A DNA stretch of 26,734 nt from CAYJAD01 sp964372165 (GTDB lineage Bacteria; Desulfobacterota; Desulfovibrionia; Desulfovibrionales; Desulfovibrionaceae), in contig CAYJPT010000012.1 of assembly GCA_964372165.1 (NCBI GenBank), forward strand, positions 1 through 26,734, read 5' to 3'. The notes beneath the pieces were generated by a model. That model saw only the letters and a program-made list of their open reading frames with translations. It searched no databases and was not told where the DNA came from. Shown here piece after piece: positions 6,685-14,842 of the stretch. The position numbers and the translations under genes are program-made. The first letter of the stretch is position 1, and each line of letters starts with the position of its first letter.

Positions 6685-9093
6685 TTATCCCTCTATCCAG
6701 CGTAATAATGTTTGCCGTAGAATGACAGGATCAATGGGTTTAGATAAGTGGTCGTTCATACCAGCTTGCATGCTCTGATCTTTATGCATTTGCATAGCAT
6801 GAGCAGTCATAGCAATAATTGGTAGCTCGGCTGCACTTCTTCCAGGTAGTTTGCGTATTTCTGCAGTTGCAACAAAACCATCCATAATTGGCATTTGTAT
6901 ATCCATGAGAACTAAATCAAAATATTCTGCTGTTTTGCAAATATCTAAAGCTTGTTGTCCATTTTCTGCTAAAAGCACTTGCATACCCAAATCATTAAGT
7001 AAAGCTATAGCAATTTCTTGGTTAATATCATTATCTTCTGCAAGAAGGACACGGCATCCCTTCAATGCTTCATAAGAAGTATTATCTTCCTCTACTTGAT
7101 CTTGCGCTGTTGTATTAATAGGAATATGCAAGCCATTCATCACAGCCGACCAAAGTGAAACAGGAAGAATTGGTTTAGAAATAAAACATGAAAAGATATC
7201 TTCCAAGTTATCAAACATTTTTGTTGTAAATGCTGATGTAAGTATGAAATTAGGTTTAGTTTTAATATCTAAATTTCTCATTTTACAGGCACTTTTATAA
7301 CCATCCATATCCGGCATATTCCAGTCTACAATAACTAATTGATATGGACTGCCCGCTGCATCGGCTTCAATGAGCTTTTTACAAGCATCATCAGTGCTGC
7401 ATGCACCATCAGCTAAAAAACCACAAACTTTTAACATACTTCCAGTTACTTCAATAGCCATACTATTATCATCAACCACCAAAATCTTTTCCTGATTAGA
7501 AAGTGATTGATCAAGCCAGTTGCACTCTTCTTCTGTTAGTAAATTAACAGTAAAACTAAATGTTGTACCCTTACCTAGCTCACTAGTAACAGTTATGTCT
7601 CCTCCCATTAATTCTACTATATTTCTACTAATTGTAAGACCAAGACCTGTACCACCAAAGCGACGCGTTGTCGTTTGATCCTCTTGTTCAAATGGTTGGA
7701 ATATGCCATCAAGGCGTTTTTTATTCATGCCAATGCCAGTATCTTGCACATCCATACCTATTGTAAATATATTACCATGCCTACTTTTGGCATATACTTT
7801 TAAGAGCAAATAACCATTTTCCGTAAATTTATTAGCATTGCTAAAAAGATTGGTCAAAACTTGTCCAAGGCGTACACTATCACCAACAAAAATGTCAGGC
7901 AAAGATGGGTCTACATTAAAAAGCACTTCAATTGGTTTATCACCTGTAAGAGTACAAACAGTACCACGTAAATTTTCAAGTAAGGTGTTTAAGCTAAATG
8001 ATGCACTCTCAAGCTCCAACTTACCTGCTTCTATTTTGGAAACATCTAATACATCATTAATAATATTTAATAAATTTTTTCCTGCAATTTGAATATTTTC
8101 AACATAATGACGAATATTTTTATCAGATGTGTGCTGCAAACAAAGATAACTCATACCTAAAATAGCATTCATAGGTGTTCTTATCTCATGGCTTATATTT
8201 GCAAAAAATAGATTTTTTGACTGTCTTGCCGCTTCTGCTTTTTGCAGTGCTTCTTGCAATTTACTATACTGATTTTCAAGCTCAGCCATCATGCTTTTTT
8301 GCTCACGTAAATCACGAGAAAAAACAAGTACCATGCTATCATTGCCAATCTTAATGCATTGCATGGTCAATTCAACAGGCAAAGGATTGCCTTTACTAGT
8401 TAGAGCAAGCCATTCAAACTTTGCATGTCCCTCTAAATTTACCTTTGCACCATATTCTTTTATTTTTTCAGCTGTATTTGCTCCACATGGCTGAAACACA
8501 GGGCAATACTCAAAAAAGTTTTCGGCAAGTTCAGAAAAAGAGTTTAGTTCAAAAAGTTTTAATTGTGCAGGGTTACATTCTAAAAGTCGAAATTTATCAT
8601 CGCATAATGCAGCCCCAATAGGAGTTGCGTTAAACATGACTTTTATATAATCAAGCGATTCACGTAATGAAGTACGCACTTGACGTACTTCCTTCATAAT
8701 TTGATAAAATCCTTCATAATATGAATATTTTCCGTCATCGGAAACTTTAGCAGTGCCACCACAGCGTACATGTATTAAGCCAAGCTTTGGATGGTCCCAT
8801 AATACTTCAAGTTCATGGTGTAGTCCCGTAGCTAACATTCTAGCTATAGTAAGCTTCATTGCATCTTTATCACGCGCATCAATGCGTGAAAGCCAAAAGT
8901 GATAAATTTCAGCAGGTGTAAGGTCTTCCTCTATGCCCATTAAGCGAGTCATCACATCGTCTATGAACATTTCACATAGCTGAGTTTCGTGCGTAACTAT
9001 TGTCCTCCAAAGTCCAATTTCACAATTGTGTAAGATTTTGCTGCTACAAGCTTGTGTAATATCTAAAGGATAATTCAAATTACTATCTTGCAT
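6685..9093 (-). CDS. Soluble PAS hybrid histidine kinase with two receiver domains
   Basis: Cytoplasmic sensor kinase of 802 residues with no membrane segment. Order: a PAS-like N-terminal region (about 20-135), a second PAS (about 145-262), a coiled coil (263-292), HisKA with phospho-accepting H302 (FFANISHEIRTPMNA), an ATPase domain with N-box NLFSNANKF (415-423), G1 DTGIGM (451-456) and G2 GGTGLGL (480-486), receiver 1 (about 536-655; D590, K640) and receiver 2 (about 680-800; D731, K785). There is no Hpt domain or DNA-binding output domain, so a separate phosphotransfer protein or regulator must lie elsewhere. AAGG lies about 7 bases before the start. An upstream lipoprotein gene 48 bases away on the same strand may be cotranscribed. 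The signal is unknown. Receiver 1 is less canonical (SAFTT near 620) than receiver 2. Confidence 0.93.
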   Translation of the reverse strand: MQDSNLNYPLDITQACSSKILHNCEIGLWRTIVTHETQLCEMFIDDVMTRLMGIEEDLTPAEIYHFWLSRIDARDKDAMKLTIARMLATGLHHELEVLWDHPKLGLIHVRCGGTAKVSDDGKYSYYEGFYQIMKEVRQVRTSLRESLDYIKVMFNATPIGAALCDDKFRLLECNPAQLKLFELNSFSELAENFFEYCPVFQPCGANTAEKIKEYGAKVNLEGHAKFEWLALTSKGNPLPVELTMQCIKIGNDSMVLVFSRDLREQKSMMAELENQYSKLQEALQKAEAARQSKNLFFANISHEIRTPMNAILGMSYLCLQHTSDKNIRHYVENIQIAGKNLLNIINDVLDVSKIEAGKLELESASFSLNTLLENLRGTVCTLTGDKPIEVLFNVDPSLPDIFVGDSVRLGQVLTNLFSNANKFTENGYLLLKVYAKSRHGNIFTIGMDVQDTGIGMNKKRLDGIFQPFEQEDQTTTRRFGGTGLGLTISRNIVELMGGDITVTSELGKGTTFSFTVNLLTEEECNWLDQSLSNQEKILVVDDNSMAIEVTGSMLKVCGFLADGACSTDDACKKLIEADAAGSPYQLVIVDWNMPDMDGYKSACKMRNLDIKTKPNFILTSAFTTKMFDNLEDIFSCFISKPILPVSLWSAVMNGLHIPINTTAQDQVEEDNTSYEALKGCRVLLAEDNDINQEIAIALLNDLGMQVLLAENGQQALDICKTAEYFDLVLMDIQMPIMDGFVATAEIRKLPGRSAAELPIIAMTAHAMQMHKDQSMQAGMNDHLSKPIDPVILRQTLLRWIEG

Positions 9094-9141
9094 TACTATA
9101 CCTTATTATTAAATTTTAAAAGACATTAATACTTGTATAAA

Positions 9142-9888
9142 TTAATTATATGGTTCGTGATATGATACAGTGCCAAAAAAGTTTTTATCTAAATAGCGAG
9201 TAGCTATACCCTTAGAATAAGTTTGCTTCGTATCATTCAAAGAAGGTGAAGAACTATTAAATACAAAAACTTCTTGTGCGCGCTCTTCAAATCCTTCTAA
9301 GAAAGCTTGTGCCCCAAAGGGTAATGCTTTGATATCTTCAAAATTTTCAGGAGCTTTTTCTCTATATTCAAATGTAATCTTGCCCTTATTAAAATCAGTA
9401 CGCGTAGCAAAGCGGCGTACAATCCAATATGTTTTTTGATCTTTATTATTTAGGCTTGAAAAATCAGCAAGCAAAGGAGCAAAGGCATCTCTGTTGAAAT
9501 TTTTTATTAAATATGTTGAAGCTTTAAACTTAAAATTGCCCATTGGTACATCATCATGGTTAATGCTACCAAGTTTTGTCAAATCATAATCAAAATAATA
9601 TGGGAAATCAAGACTGGCTTGAGAAATAATAGCCATGGGTTGCTCTATGGATTCACCACCATAAACAGCCACCCATGCATCAGTTTTAACGCCACCAAGT
9701 GCATTACTAGTGGTTATTGAGGCGTTTAACCTACCTGCTGTTCGCAAAGGAAGATTAGATACAGTTACAGAAAAAGTTGGCTTTGCGGTTGAAACATAAG
9801 TATTACCATCAACCCCACGTTTAAGGCTATTACATGACATTAAAAAAATACTAAAAATAAATAACAGTAATACATTAGCTTTTTTCAT
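9142..9888 (-). CDS. Predicted lipoprotein of unknown function
   Basis: I do not recognise the family. The 248-residue product has a short basic start, a hydrophobic stretch (residues 5-17) and a lipobox LMSC with the lipidated cysteine at C19, so it should be anchored to the inner or outer membrane. The mature part is soluble, rich in Phe, Tyr, Asn and Thr, with no cysteines after C19 and no obvious repeats. GGAG lies 9 bases before ATG, and a good sigma-70 promoter is just upstream. The kinase gene follows 48 bases downstream on the same strand, so a link with sensing is possible but unproven. Confidence 0.8.
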   Translation of the reverse strand: MKKANVLLLFIFSIFLMSCNSLKRGVDGNTYVSTAKPTFSVTVSNLPLRTAGRLNASITTSNALGGVKTDAWVAVYGGESIEQPMAIISQASLDFPYYFDYDLTKLGSINHDDVPMGNFKFKASTYLIKNFNRDAFAPLLADFSSLNNKDQKTYWIVRRFATRTDFNKGKITFEYREKAPENFEDIKALPFGAQAFLEGFEERAQEVFVFNSSSPSLNDTKQTYSKGIATRYLDKNFFGTVSYHEPYN

Positions 9889-10213
9889 TTAAGTTACTCC
9901 TAACTCTTAGCTAAATTATACCTCTTAATACGCCATGATGTAAAGGCGCAAAAATAAATTTTTCTTATAAATACGGAGTTATGTATTCAAACACATAAAG
10001 ATTTTTTATGCAAGACATAAATACTATGATGTTAGTAATATAGCATTTTTCATAACCATAAACTGGCTATGTTCAATTCATAGCGTGGAGGATTTGTAGC
10101 GTTAACGCTAGTTAATGAGACCAAAAAACAAAAACTTGAATATTATTATTAAAAATGCTTGATGCTACATATGATTTAGTATGTTCAATTATATCATTAT
10201 AGCGAACGGATAC
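9889..10213. other. 325-bp intergenic region with several palindromes
   Basis: Besides the lipoprotein promoter it holds a perfect 14-bp palindrome TAGCGTTAACGCTA (10097-10110). There is also an inverted repeat GCTATG/CATAGC (10066-10071 and 10079-10084), and TATGTTCAATT appears twice (10068-10078 and 10180-10190). These could be regulator sites or remnants of a short repeat. No ORF or RNA gene is recognised, and I see no classical terminator for the minus-strand gene that ends at 10214. Confidence 0.5.
9915..9944 (-). promoter_or_regulatory. Sigma-70 promoter of the lipoprotein (and perhaps kinase) gene
   Basis: On the minus strand TTTACA (9944-9939) is followed after 18 bases by a perfect TATAAT (9920-9915), about 27 bases before the start codon. 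This is one of the best promoter matches in the window. Confidence 0.55.
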
Positions 10214-11983
10214 TTAAATAAAACAATAATGTGCTTTGGCAATATCATGTATTTGTTCAATTTGTGCATTAGTAACTTTTTTTAGCTCCAGTGCTTTAGT
10301 TAATTCAGGCAAAAAGTTTCCACCTACGCCAAATTGAATAATATATGGTAAAATAAAATCTAATATTTGTGTGTGATATGATTTTTGCCAAGCTAAGATA
10401 CCAAGCAATAAAGCATTATTTGGTAGGCTATTCGGAGGTTTATTATAACCAAGCTCAAAAATTATATCAATATTTGCATAAATTTGAGCTATTGTAAAAA
10501 GTATATTTATTTCAAGTGATTTTGTTTCGTCAGCATGAAGCTTAGAAAATTTACGTTTTGTTGTACTAAAAAGTTCTTGTATTTTTGGGTCTTGATTTAT
10601 ACACCGTAAAGTATAAAGAGCAAGTTTTTTAATTTTCAAAGCATCATCATAATTTTGCTGTGATAGGTAAAAAATACTTAAATGACACGTAACTTTGATT
10701 TTCCACCTATAATAAATTTCGATTTCAGCAGTAAGTTTTGACTGTGCTTTCAGGCAAGAATGTTGCTTAACAGTAGTAAGTTTTTCACTTATTAGCTTTT
10801 CAAAGTTTGCAATACTACGTAAGAATAATTCTTCTGCCATCTTTGTATTTTGTTCATTAGCCGAAATATACGCTAACAAGTACTCTGCTTTGGCAAGCAC
10901 AAAAAGAGATTTTGCACTTTGTATAAGTACCTTTAAATTATAAATGGCATCAGAATATGACCCCCCATGCATTTGAACAAAATAATATGTACATGCAGCA
11001 CAAGTATAAATCATTTCATCATTAAGTTCACTTTGATTTGTCGCATGCGCATCCTTTTGATGAAAAAACGAGTTTTTTTGCATTGTATATGTATCGTAGG
11101 TATTTACAGCATCAAAGTTTGAATCTACATTTTCTTTTAAAATACATTCCATTAATTGCTTTGCACGTACTGTAGAAGTATGCTCCTTACGGCATAGTTC
11201 TTGTCCACGTTTTGCAATATTTTTAAATTTTTCAGGGTTTTCTAATATTTCATGGCAAAGTTTTACTAAAGTATCGGGCGTATAATATAGTAAATGTTCT
11301 TGATCTTTAAAGTAAACCTCAAGTCCATCCATATTTGCTTCTGTTAGTAAAAGAGTTCCTGATGCTAAAGCTTGAAAAACACGCCACGTAAGTCCATTAA
11401 ATAAATTTTCATTTATTGTTATTTGTGATGAAGCAAAAATACTTTGCATCTCAGTAAAATGTACATTTTCAAATATTTGAAAATCATCACTGTTTTGAAA
11501 ATGCTTTGCAAGATTTTGTAATAAGTTATGCCTTTTGATACGTTTAGTATTTTTACGTCCAACAAAGCTAATCCCTAATGTTTTAGGGCATTCATCACGA
11601 AAATAATTTTCACTTACACTCAATGGTAGCCATTGTGCATTAATATCAAATTGCTTTAATTCTTGAACTGAATTTTGTTGATCAACAAAAACATAATCAA
11701 AAAATTTTAATAAATATTTATAGTAAAAAATATTTATTGGAGAATCCGCAGCAAAGACAACAATTGGTACAGGGTAATGTAAAAGTTTATCAAGATTACT
11801 AATTTTCCAAGGATAAATGCCAAGAAATTCGATAACAACCAGATCTGGTTGTCCAAATTCCTTATCAAATGCTATTAATGCATCATATAGAGTAATATTT
11901 TTATCCTTATATAGAGGATATAGTGTGGCTCCTAAAGCCAAAAGGCCTTCTTGCAAAAGAAAATTATGATGTGCAATTTTCAT
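10214..11983 (-). CDS. CgeB-like glycosyltransferase with long helical C-terminal tail
   Basis: The N-terminal 280 residues resemble the CgeB/glycosyl transferase family 1 group often found in glycan and flagellin-modification loci. They show SFVGRKNTKRIKR (139-151), NGLTWRVFQALASGTLLLTE (196-215) and a closing pattern ENPEKFKNIAKRGQELCRKEHT (248-269) that is typical of this family. Residues about 290-589 are alpha-helical with many Ala, Leu and Tyr, and have weak TPR-like periodicity (for example 355-395). Such a tail may bind a protein acceptor or partner. The gene is a single minus-strand unit. The ribosome site is poor (AGA shortly before ATG). A role in protein or LPS glycosylation is inferred, and the substrate is unknown. 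Confidence 0.75.
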   Translation of the reverse strand: MKIAHHNFLLQEGLLALGATLYPLYKDKNITLYDALIAFDKEFGQPDLVVIEFLGIYPWKISNLDKLLHYPVPIVVFAADSPINIFYYKYLLKFFDYVFVDQQNSVQELKQFDINAQWLPLSVSENYFRDECPKTLGISFVGRKNTKRIKRHNLLQNLAKHFQNSDDFQIFENVHFTEMQSIFASSQITINENLFNGLTWRVFQALASGTLLLTEANMDGLEVYFKDQEHLLYYTPDTLVKLCHEILENPEKFKNIAKRGQELCRKEHTSTVRAKQLMECILKENVDSNFDAVNTYDTYTMQKNSFFHQKDAHATNQSELNDEMIYTCAACTYYFVQMHGGSYSDAIYNLKVLIQSAKSLFVLAKAEYLLAYISANEQNTKMAEELFLRSIANFEKLISEKLTTVKQHSCLKAQSKLTAEIEIYYRWKIKVTCHLSIFYLSQQNYDDALKIKKLALYTLRCINQDPKIQELFSTTKRKFSKLHADETKSLEINILFTIAQIYANIDIIFELGYNKPPNSLPNNALLLGILAWQKSYHTQILDFILPYIIQFGVGGNFLPELTKALELKKVTNAQIEQIHDIAKAHYCFI

Positions 11984-12018
11984 TGATCTAAAAAATATTC
12001 GCTTTCGGTGATTATCAT

Positions 12019-12120
12019 CTTTTTCAGCGCCGACTGCTTAATCAAGCCTTGAAAAAGTCATTTTCCAAAAAATTTTAAAATACACATGGGTTACAAATAC
12101 CGCTTCTGGGTCGCCAGAAG
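12019..12120. other. Structured intergenic segment between rpsT and the CgeB-like gene
   Basis: Two stem-loops are visible. The first has outer arms CTTTTTCA (12019-12026) and TGAAAAAG (12050-12057) enclosing a small GCTT/AAGC hairpin. The second is a perfect CTTCTGG/CCAGAAG hairpin with a 4-base loop (12103-12109 and 12114-12120). The latter has no T tract on either strand, so it is not a normal terminator. It could be part of the 5' leader of the CgeB-like gene or a small RNA. No ORF is seen. Confidence 0.4.
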
Positions 12121-12166
12121 TGAATTTTGGTTTATTTTACGCCGTGCAAATACAAATTGCATAAAC

Positions 12167-12192
12167 AAAAAAACCCGTCATAAACGGGTCTT
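12167..12192 (-). terminator. Rho-independent terminator of rpsT
   Basis: The arms ACCCGT (12173-12178) and ACGGGT (12184-12189) have a 5-base loop, followed on the minus strand by a run of T. It lies about 30 bases after the rpsT stop. Confidence 0.88.
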
Positions 12193-12217
12193 TTTAATAA
12201 AATAAATATCTAAAATA

Positions 12218-12490
12218 TTAACTTTCTGCGCCGATTTTGTTCACGGCAACAGCAAGACGAGAAATCTTGCGTGCTGCTTTTTTCCAATGCATAGCACCCT
12301 TAGTTGATGCTTTATCCAAAACGGAGTTAGCAACAACAAGTGCCTTGGCAGCAGCTTCTTTATCATTACTTTGAATAGCCGCACGAACTTGCTTAACAAC
12401 ATTTTTTACACGACTACGAACAGCACGATTACGCTCAGCACGTACAAGGCTTTGCTTGTGACGCTTGATGGCAGACTTATGGTTAGCCAC
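12218..12490 (-). CDS. rpsT: 30S ribosomal protein S20
   Basis: Small-subunit protein S20, which binds 16S rRNA and helps 30S assembly. The start is set to GTG at 12490, giving 90 residues beginning VANHKSAIKRHKQS (initiator Met in the cell), which aligns with the universal S20 start ANHKSA. A strong site GGAGG lies 5 bases before this GTG. An upstream in-frame ATG at 12526 would add 12 residues, but it lacks homology and a ribosome site and would place the strong site inside the gene. The protein is Lys/Arg/Ala-rich, as usual. It is a monocistronic unit with its own TTGACA promoter and terminator. Known S20 genes often use non-ATG starts tied to autoregulation; whether that applies here is inference. 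Confidence 0.97.
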   Translation of the reverse strand: MANHKSAIKRHKQSLVRAERNRAVRSRVKNVVKQVRAAIQSNDKEAAAKALVVANSVLDKASTKGAMHWKKAARKISRLAVAVNKIGAES

Positions 12491-12573
12491 ATTTTCCTCC
12501 AAATGGTTGAAATATAATACACCCAAGCAAAATACATCGCTTAAGTATTTTTAACAGATTTAACGAACGTGAG

Positions 12574-12602
12574 TAAGTAGCTTCTTTTTCAATCCTTGTC
12601 AA
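12574..12602 (-). promoter_or_regulatory. Candidate promoter of rpsT
   Basis: On the minus strand a perfect TTGACA (12602-12597) is followed after 17 bases by TACTTA (12579-12574). The -10 box is weak, but position and direction fit, about 85 bases before the GTG, just past the end of glyS. Confidence 0.4.
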
Positions 12603-12616
12603 TATTTTTTTGCACT

Positions 12617-14716
12617 TTATACTTGCAAAGCAGAAAAATCTGCAAATTTACTCATTCTATCCATTAATGATTTTAGCATATTAAGACGATTAATGCGTAA
12701 TTTTTCATCTTCACAAATTACCATTACATCATTAAAAAATCCATCAACAGCAGGGCGAATATCAAGCAACAACTGCGGAATAGCTTCAAAATTATCATCC
12801 TGCCATAATTTATCAAAACGTGGTAAAGCTGTGCTTAGAGCATTCGCTAACTGCTTTTCTGCTTCATCTTGTAATAAAGCAGTATCATAGTTGCCGGTTA
12901 AGGCATACTCTCCGCCTTGTTTACGCACAATATTTGCTACTCGTTTAAATGTTTGCACAGCTTCAGTAAAACGCTCACTATTACGTAAAATTTCCAAAGC
13001 TTCTAAACGCTTTTTAGCAGCCCAAACATCACTACTACCTGCATTTAATATTGCATCTACTAATATAGTATCCGTACCTTGCCCTTGCCAATAGTTTTTT
13101 AACCGTGCGGCAAAAAAATCATTGAGCTTATTAAGGCAATCTTCTTCTTCAAGCTTCCAAGCTTTTTGCCCATACTGTGTATAGGCTGTTTTAAATAACT
13201 CTTGAATGTCAATGCGCAAAGAAAATTCGGTAACGCAACGGGCAATGCCAAGAGCTGCACGACGCAAAGCATGAGGGTCAGCAGTACCAGTTGGTATCAT
13301 ACCAAGACCAAAGCAACCCACAAGGGTATCGGCTTTATCTGCTATGGAAAGCAAAGCACCTAGCAAGCTTGAGGGAACTGGACTTTCTGGTCCGGCAGGT
13401 AAATATTGTTCGGCTATAGCTTTACAAATGTTTTCGCTTTCACCATGTTTATGAGCATATATGCTGCCCATAATACCCTGTAAAGTATCAAATTCACCAA
13501 CCATACCTGAAACTAAATCAGCCTTAGATAAACGCCCTGCTCTTGCGGCTTCATCTAAATTTGTGGTTGCACACACTTTAGCAATATAAGGACAAAGCAT
13601 TTCTAAACGCTTGGTTTTATCTCCCATAGAGCCAAGTGGTCCGATAAATATAACATTATCTAAACGGGCAAGCCAGCTATCAAAAGAATCTGCAAGGTCG
13701 CTGCGCCAAAAAAAACGTGCATCTTCAAGGCGTGCTCGCAGCACACGCTCCCACCCTTTTTGTACGGTTGCCATGCATTTGGGTGTCACATTCAACACAG
13801 TTAAAAAGTATGGTAAAAGTTTTCCGTCTTTATCTTCCACACCAAAGCTTTTTTGGTGGCTTTGCATACTAGTTAATAGTACTTCTCGTGGTACTTCAAG
13901 AAAGCTCTCATCAATACACCCTAAAATTGGTACAGCATGCTCACATAAACCTTGTACCTCATCTAAAAGGCTATCTTCCCATAGTATCTTACCATTTATG
14001 GCTAAAGCTTGCTTATTACCTTCATCAATAATAGTTTGACGACGTAAAGAAGCATCTGGCTCTACACCACCTTCATTACGTATAATGTCAAAGTAATTTG
14101 CAGCATTGTTGATTGTTAAGTTAATACTGCCATCTTGTTGCAAAGCATGCACACGATGACCCATGCTTATGCGTCCCGATTGTATAGCATCAACACTAAA
14201 TGGCACAATTTCATCATTAAATAAAGCTAAGATCCAACGTAATGGCCTTGCATATTGCAAACTATGTGCGCCCCAGCGCATCTTTTTTGGGAAATGCAGT
14301 GCTGTAATAATCTGTGGACATATTTGAGTTAGCAAATCAGAAACTTTTGCACCACCAATACGTTTTTTTACAGCGACATATTCACCCTTGTCAGTGTCTA
14401 CAGTGAAGACTTGTTCAAGAAGAACATCATTAGTGCGCAAAAATCCTTCCAAAGCTTTTGTAGGCTGATTATCAGCATTATAAGCTATGCGTACAGGCGG
14501 ACCAGAGATAGTGTCCTCTTTTTCTTGCTGAACTGAGGCAATTCCTTCAACTATAACCACAACACGTCGCGGTGTGCTAAACACCTTTATTTCTTTATAA
14601 TCAATTGCATTTTCTACAAAAGCCGTAGTAAAGGCATTAAAAAGATCAGTATTTTGTGCCGATAAAAATCTAGCCGGCAGTTCTTCGCTACCTATTTCCA
14701 AAACAAATAAGGACAT
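12617..14716 (-). CDS. glyS: Glycyl-tRNA synthetase beta subunit
   Basis: The beta chain of the bacterial alpha2beta2 glycyl-tRNA synthetase binds tRNA-Gly and is needed for charging by the GlyQ catalytic chain. The 699 residues match the usual length. It opens with LFVLEIGSEELPARFL, the hallmark GlyS start, and contains SGPPVRIAY (85-93), PKKMRWG (143-149) and the HD-like central part. The C-terminal anticodon-binding helical domain includes NDVMVICEDEKLRINRLNML. Start ATG has GAGG 8 bases upstream. It normally follows glyQ directly. Here 311 bases containing a 189-bp repeat separate them, so expression of the two subunits may be less tightly coupled. A TATAAT box is present around 14755, but its nearest TTGACT is only 13 bases away, so an independent promoter is uncertain. 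Confidence 0.97.
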   Translation of the reverse strand: MSLFVLEIGSEELPARFLSAQNTDLFNAFTTAFVENAIDYKEIKVFSTPRRVVVIVEGIASVQQEKEDTISGPPVRIAYNADNQPTKALEGFLRTNDVLLEQVFTVDTDKGEYVAVKKRIGGAKVSDLLTQICPQIITALHFPKKMRWGAHSLQYARPLRWILALFNDEIVPFSVDAIQSGRISMGHRVHALQQDGSINLTINNAANYFDIIRNEGGVEPDASLRRQTIIDEGNKQALAINGKILWEDSLLDEVQGLCEHAVPILGCIDESFLEVPREVLLTSMQSHQKSFGVEDKDGKLLPYFLTVLNVTPKCMATVQKGWERVLRARLEDARFFWRSDLADSFDSWLARLDNVIFIGPLGSMGDKTKRLEMLCPYIAKVCATTNLDEAARAGRLSKADLVSGMVGEFDTLQGIMGSIYAHKHGESENICKAIAEQYLPAGPESPVPSSLLGALLSIADKADTLVGCFGLGMIPTGTADPHALRRAALGIARCVTEFSLRIDIQELFKTAYTQYGQKAWKLEEEDCLNKLNDFFAARLKNYWQGQGTDTILVDAILNAGSSDVWAAKKRLEALEILRNSERFTEAVQTFKRVANIVRKQGGEYALTGNYDTALLQDEAEKQLANALSTALPRFDKLWQDDNFEAIPQLLLDIRPAVDGFFNDVMVICEDEKLRINRLNMLKSLMDRMSKFADFSALQV

Positions 14717-14842
14717 ACCATTTCCTCTAAGCTGTAAAAAAAATTATTATGTATTATAAATATTTAAAACAAGTCAATTTCATCTTACACTTTAATCAAA
14801 ATTAAATTCGTCAACGTTTACTCTAAACTTAACAATATCATG

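Noticed and set aside
9094..9141. Terminator between the lipoprotein and kinase genes
   Set aside because: The 48-base gap is AT-rich, but no stable stem with a T tract was found, so read-through is likelier.
13611..14039. 142-residue plus-strand ORF opposite glyS
   Set aside because: It lies fully inside glyS on the other strand, has low-complexity basic composition and no ribosome site; it is a shadow of a well-conserved gene.
14730..14800. Independent sigma-70 promoter for glyS (TTGACT and TATAAT)
   Set aside because: The TATAAT is perfect, but the TTGACT is only 13 bases upstream, too close for a functional pair, and no better -35 was found.
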